Shown here: one piece after another, positions 39,663 to 39,697 of the stretch | Layout of the letters: each line of letters opens with the position of its first letter | How positions within the stretch are numbered: the first letter of the stretch is position 1 | From: a virus | DNA: 39,697 bases | Direction: 5' to 3' (one strand) | IMG/VR virus record: IMGVR_UViG_3300028025_001299 | Coordinates: 1 to 39,697 of that record | Position numbers and translations under genes: made by a program | Notes under the pieces: model-generated | Database searches by the model: none | The model's input: only the letters and a program-made list of their open reading frames with translations | Told to the model about the DNA's origin: nothing

Positions 39663-39697
39663 ATCGGTACAAAATAGGACATTAATAAGTGATCTGG

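Larger units (their letters stand above)
39391..39697. other. Non-coding right-end control region
   Basis: No credible gene lies in these 307 nt. The region holds a promoter-like box and terminator facing the terminase, several inverted repeats, a CGTAGCGAG direct repeat (39491-39499 and 39541-39549), and a rightward TATAAT box behind a palindrome. A 69-codon minus-strand frame exists but has no ribosome site or protein-like composition. Confidence 0.6.

Noticed and set aside
39463-39672. 69-codon minus-strand frame in the right-end region
   Set aside because: No ribosome site, odd composition, and it runs across several inverted repeats and the promoter-like elements.

Overview
The window looks like a complete or nearly complete genome of a small podovirus-like tailed phage. 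Recognisable parts are a large terminase, portal, scaffold, N4-gp56-type major capsid protein, a short-tail module without a tape measure or sheath gene, four internal-virion-type proteins, a lysis cassette and a DnaG/DnaB-type replication module. A phage WhiB protein and a proteasome-beta-like Ntn hydrolase point to an actinobacterial host. Base composition is moderate by eye, not the high GC of Streptomyces or Mycobacterium phages, so a lower-GC, perhaps aquatic, actinobacterium is my inference.

Layout. (1) 1-3825, plus strand: a compact early-type block of tiny acidic, zinc-ribbon or single-helix proteins, nearly all joined by ATGA, GTGA or TAATG overlaps. It ends with an SLT-like lytic enzyme whose gene is overprinted by its neighbours. 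Two structured leaders share the same 16-nt ribosome-binding element. A strong hairpin terminator (3854-3890) ends the block. (2) 3890-10317, minus strand: the replication, recombination and regulation operon. In transcription order it encodes a proteasome-like hydrolase, a small unknown, a Cas4/RecB-type exonuclease, a conserved phage protein, WhiB, a DnaB/RecA-like ATPase, a Holliday-resolvase-like nuclease, small proteins, a primase split into zinc-finger and TOPRIM genes, a DUF1599 protein, a sigma-like factor, a second nuclease-like protein and an FmdB-type zinc ribbon. (3) 10318-10666: a divergent control region and one plus-strand zinc-ribbon gene. The two candidate leaderless start sites lie equally far from a palindrome. 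(4) 10780-39390, minus strand: the late operon, running from terminase, portal, internal virion proteins, scaffold and capsid through small basic proteins, a collagen-like fibre, a glycosyltransferase, tail and fibre proteins to holin and endolysin. Two HNH endonuclease genes interrupt the tail-lysis part. A canonical terminator closes the operon at 10780-10816. (5) 39391-39697: non-coding, with hairpins, a terminator-then-promoter arrangement before the terminase, and a rightward TATAAT box behind a palindrome. If the molecule is circular or circularly permuted, that promoter would drive block 1.

How the parts fit together. The divergent region at 10.35 kb could couple the replication operon to the lone zinc-ribbon gene. 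Phage WhiB and sigma-like proteins would redirect host transcription. The late operon builds a capsid with an Ig-like surface domain, a short tail with three paralogous fibre-type proteins and a collagen-like fibre whose neighbouring glycosyltransferase may decorate it. All functional statements come from reading motifs; no database search was run.
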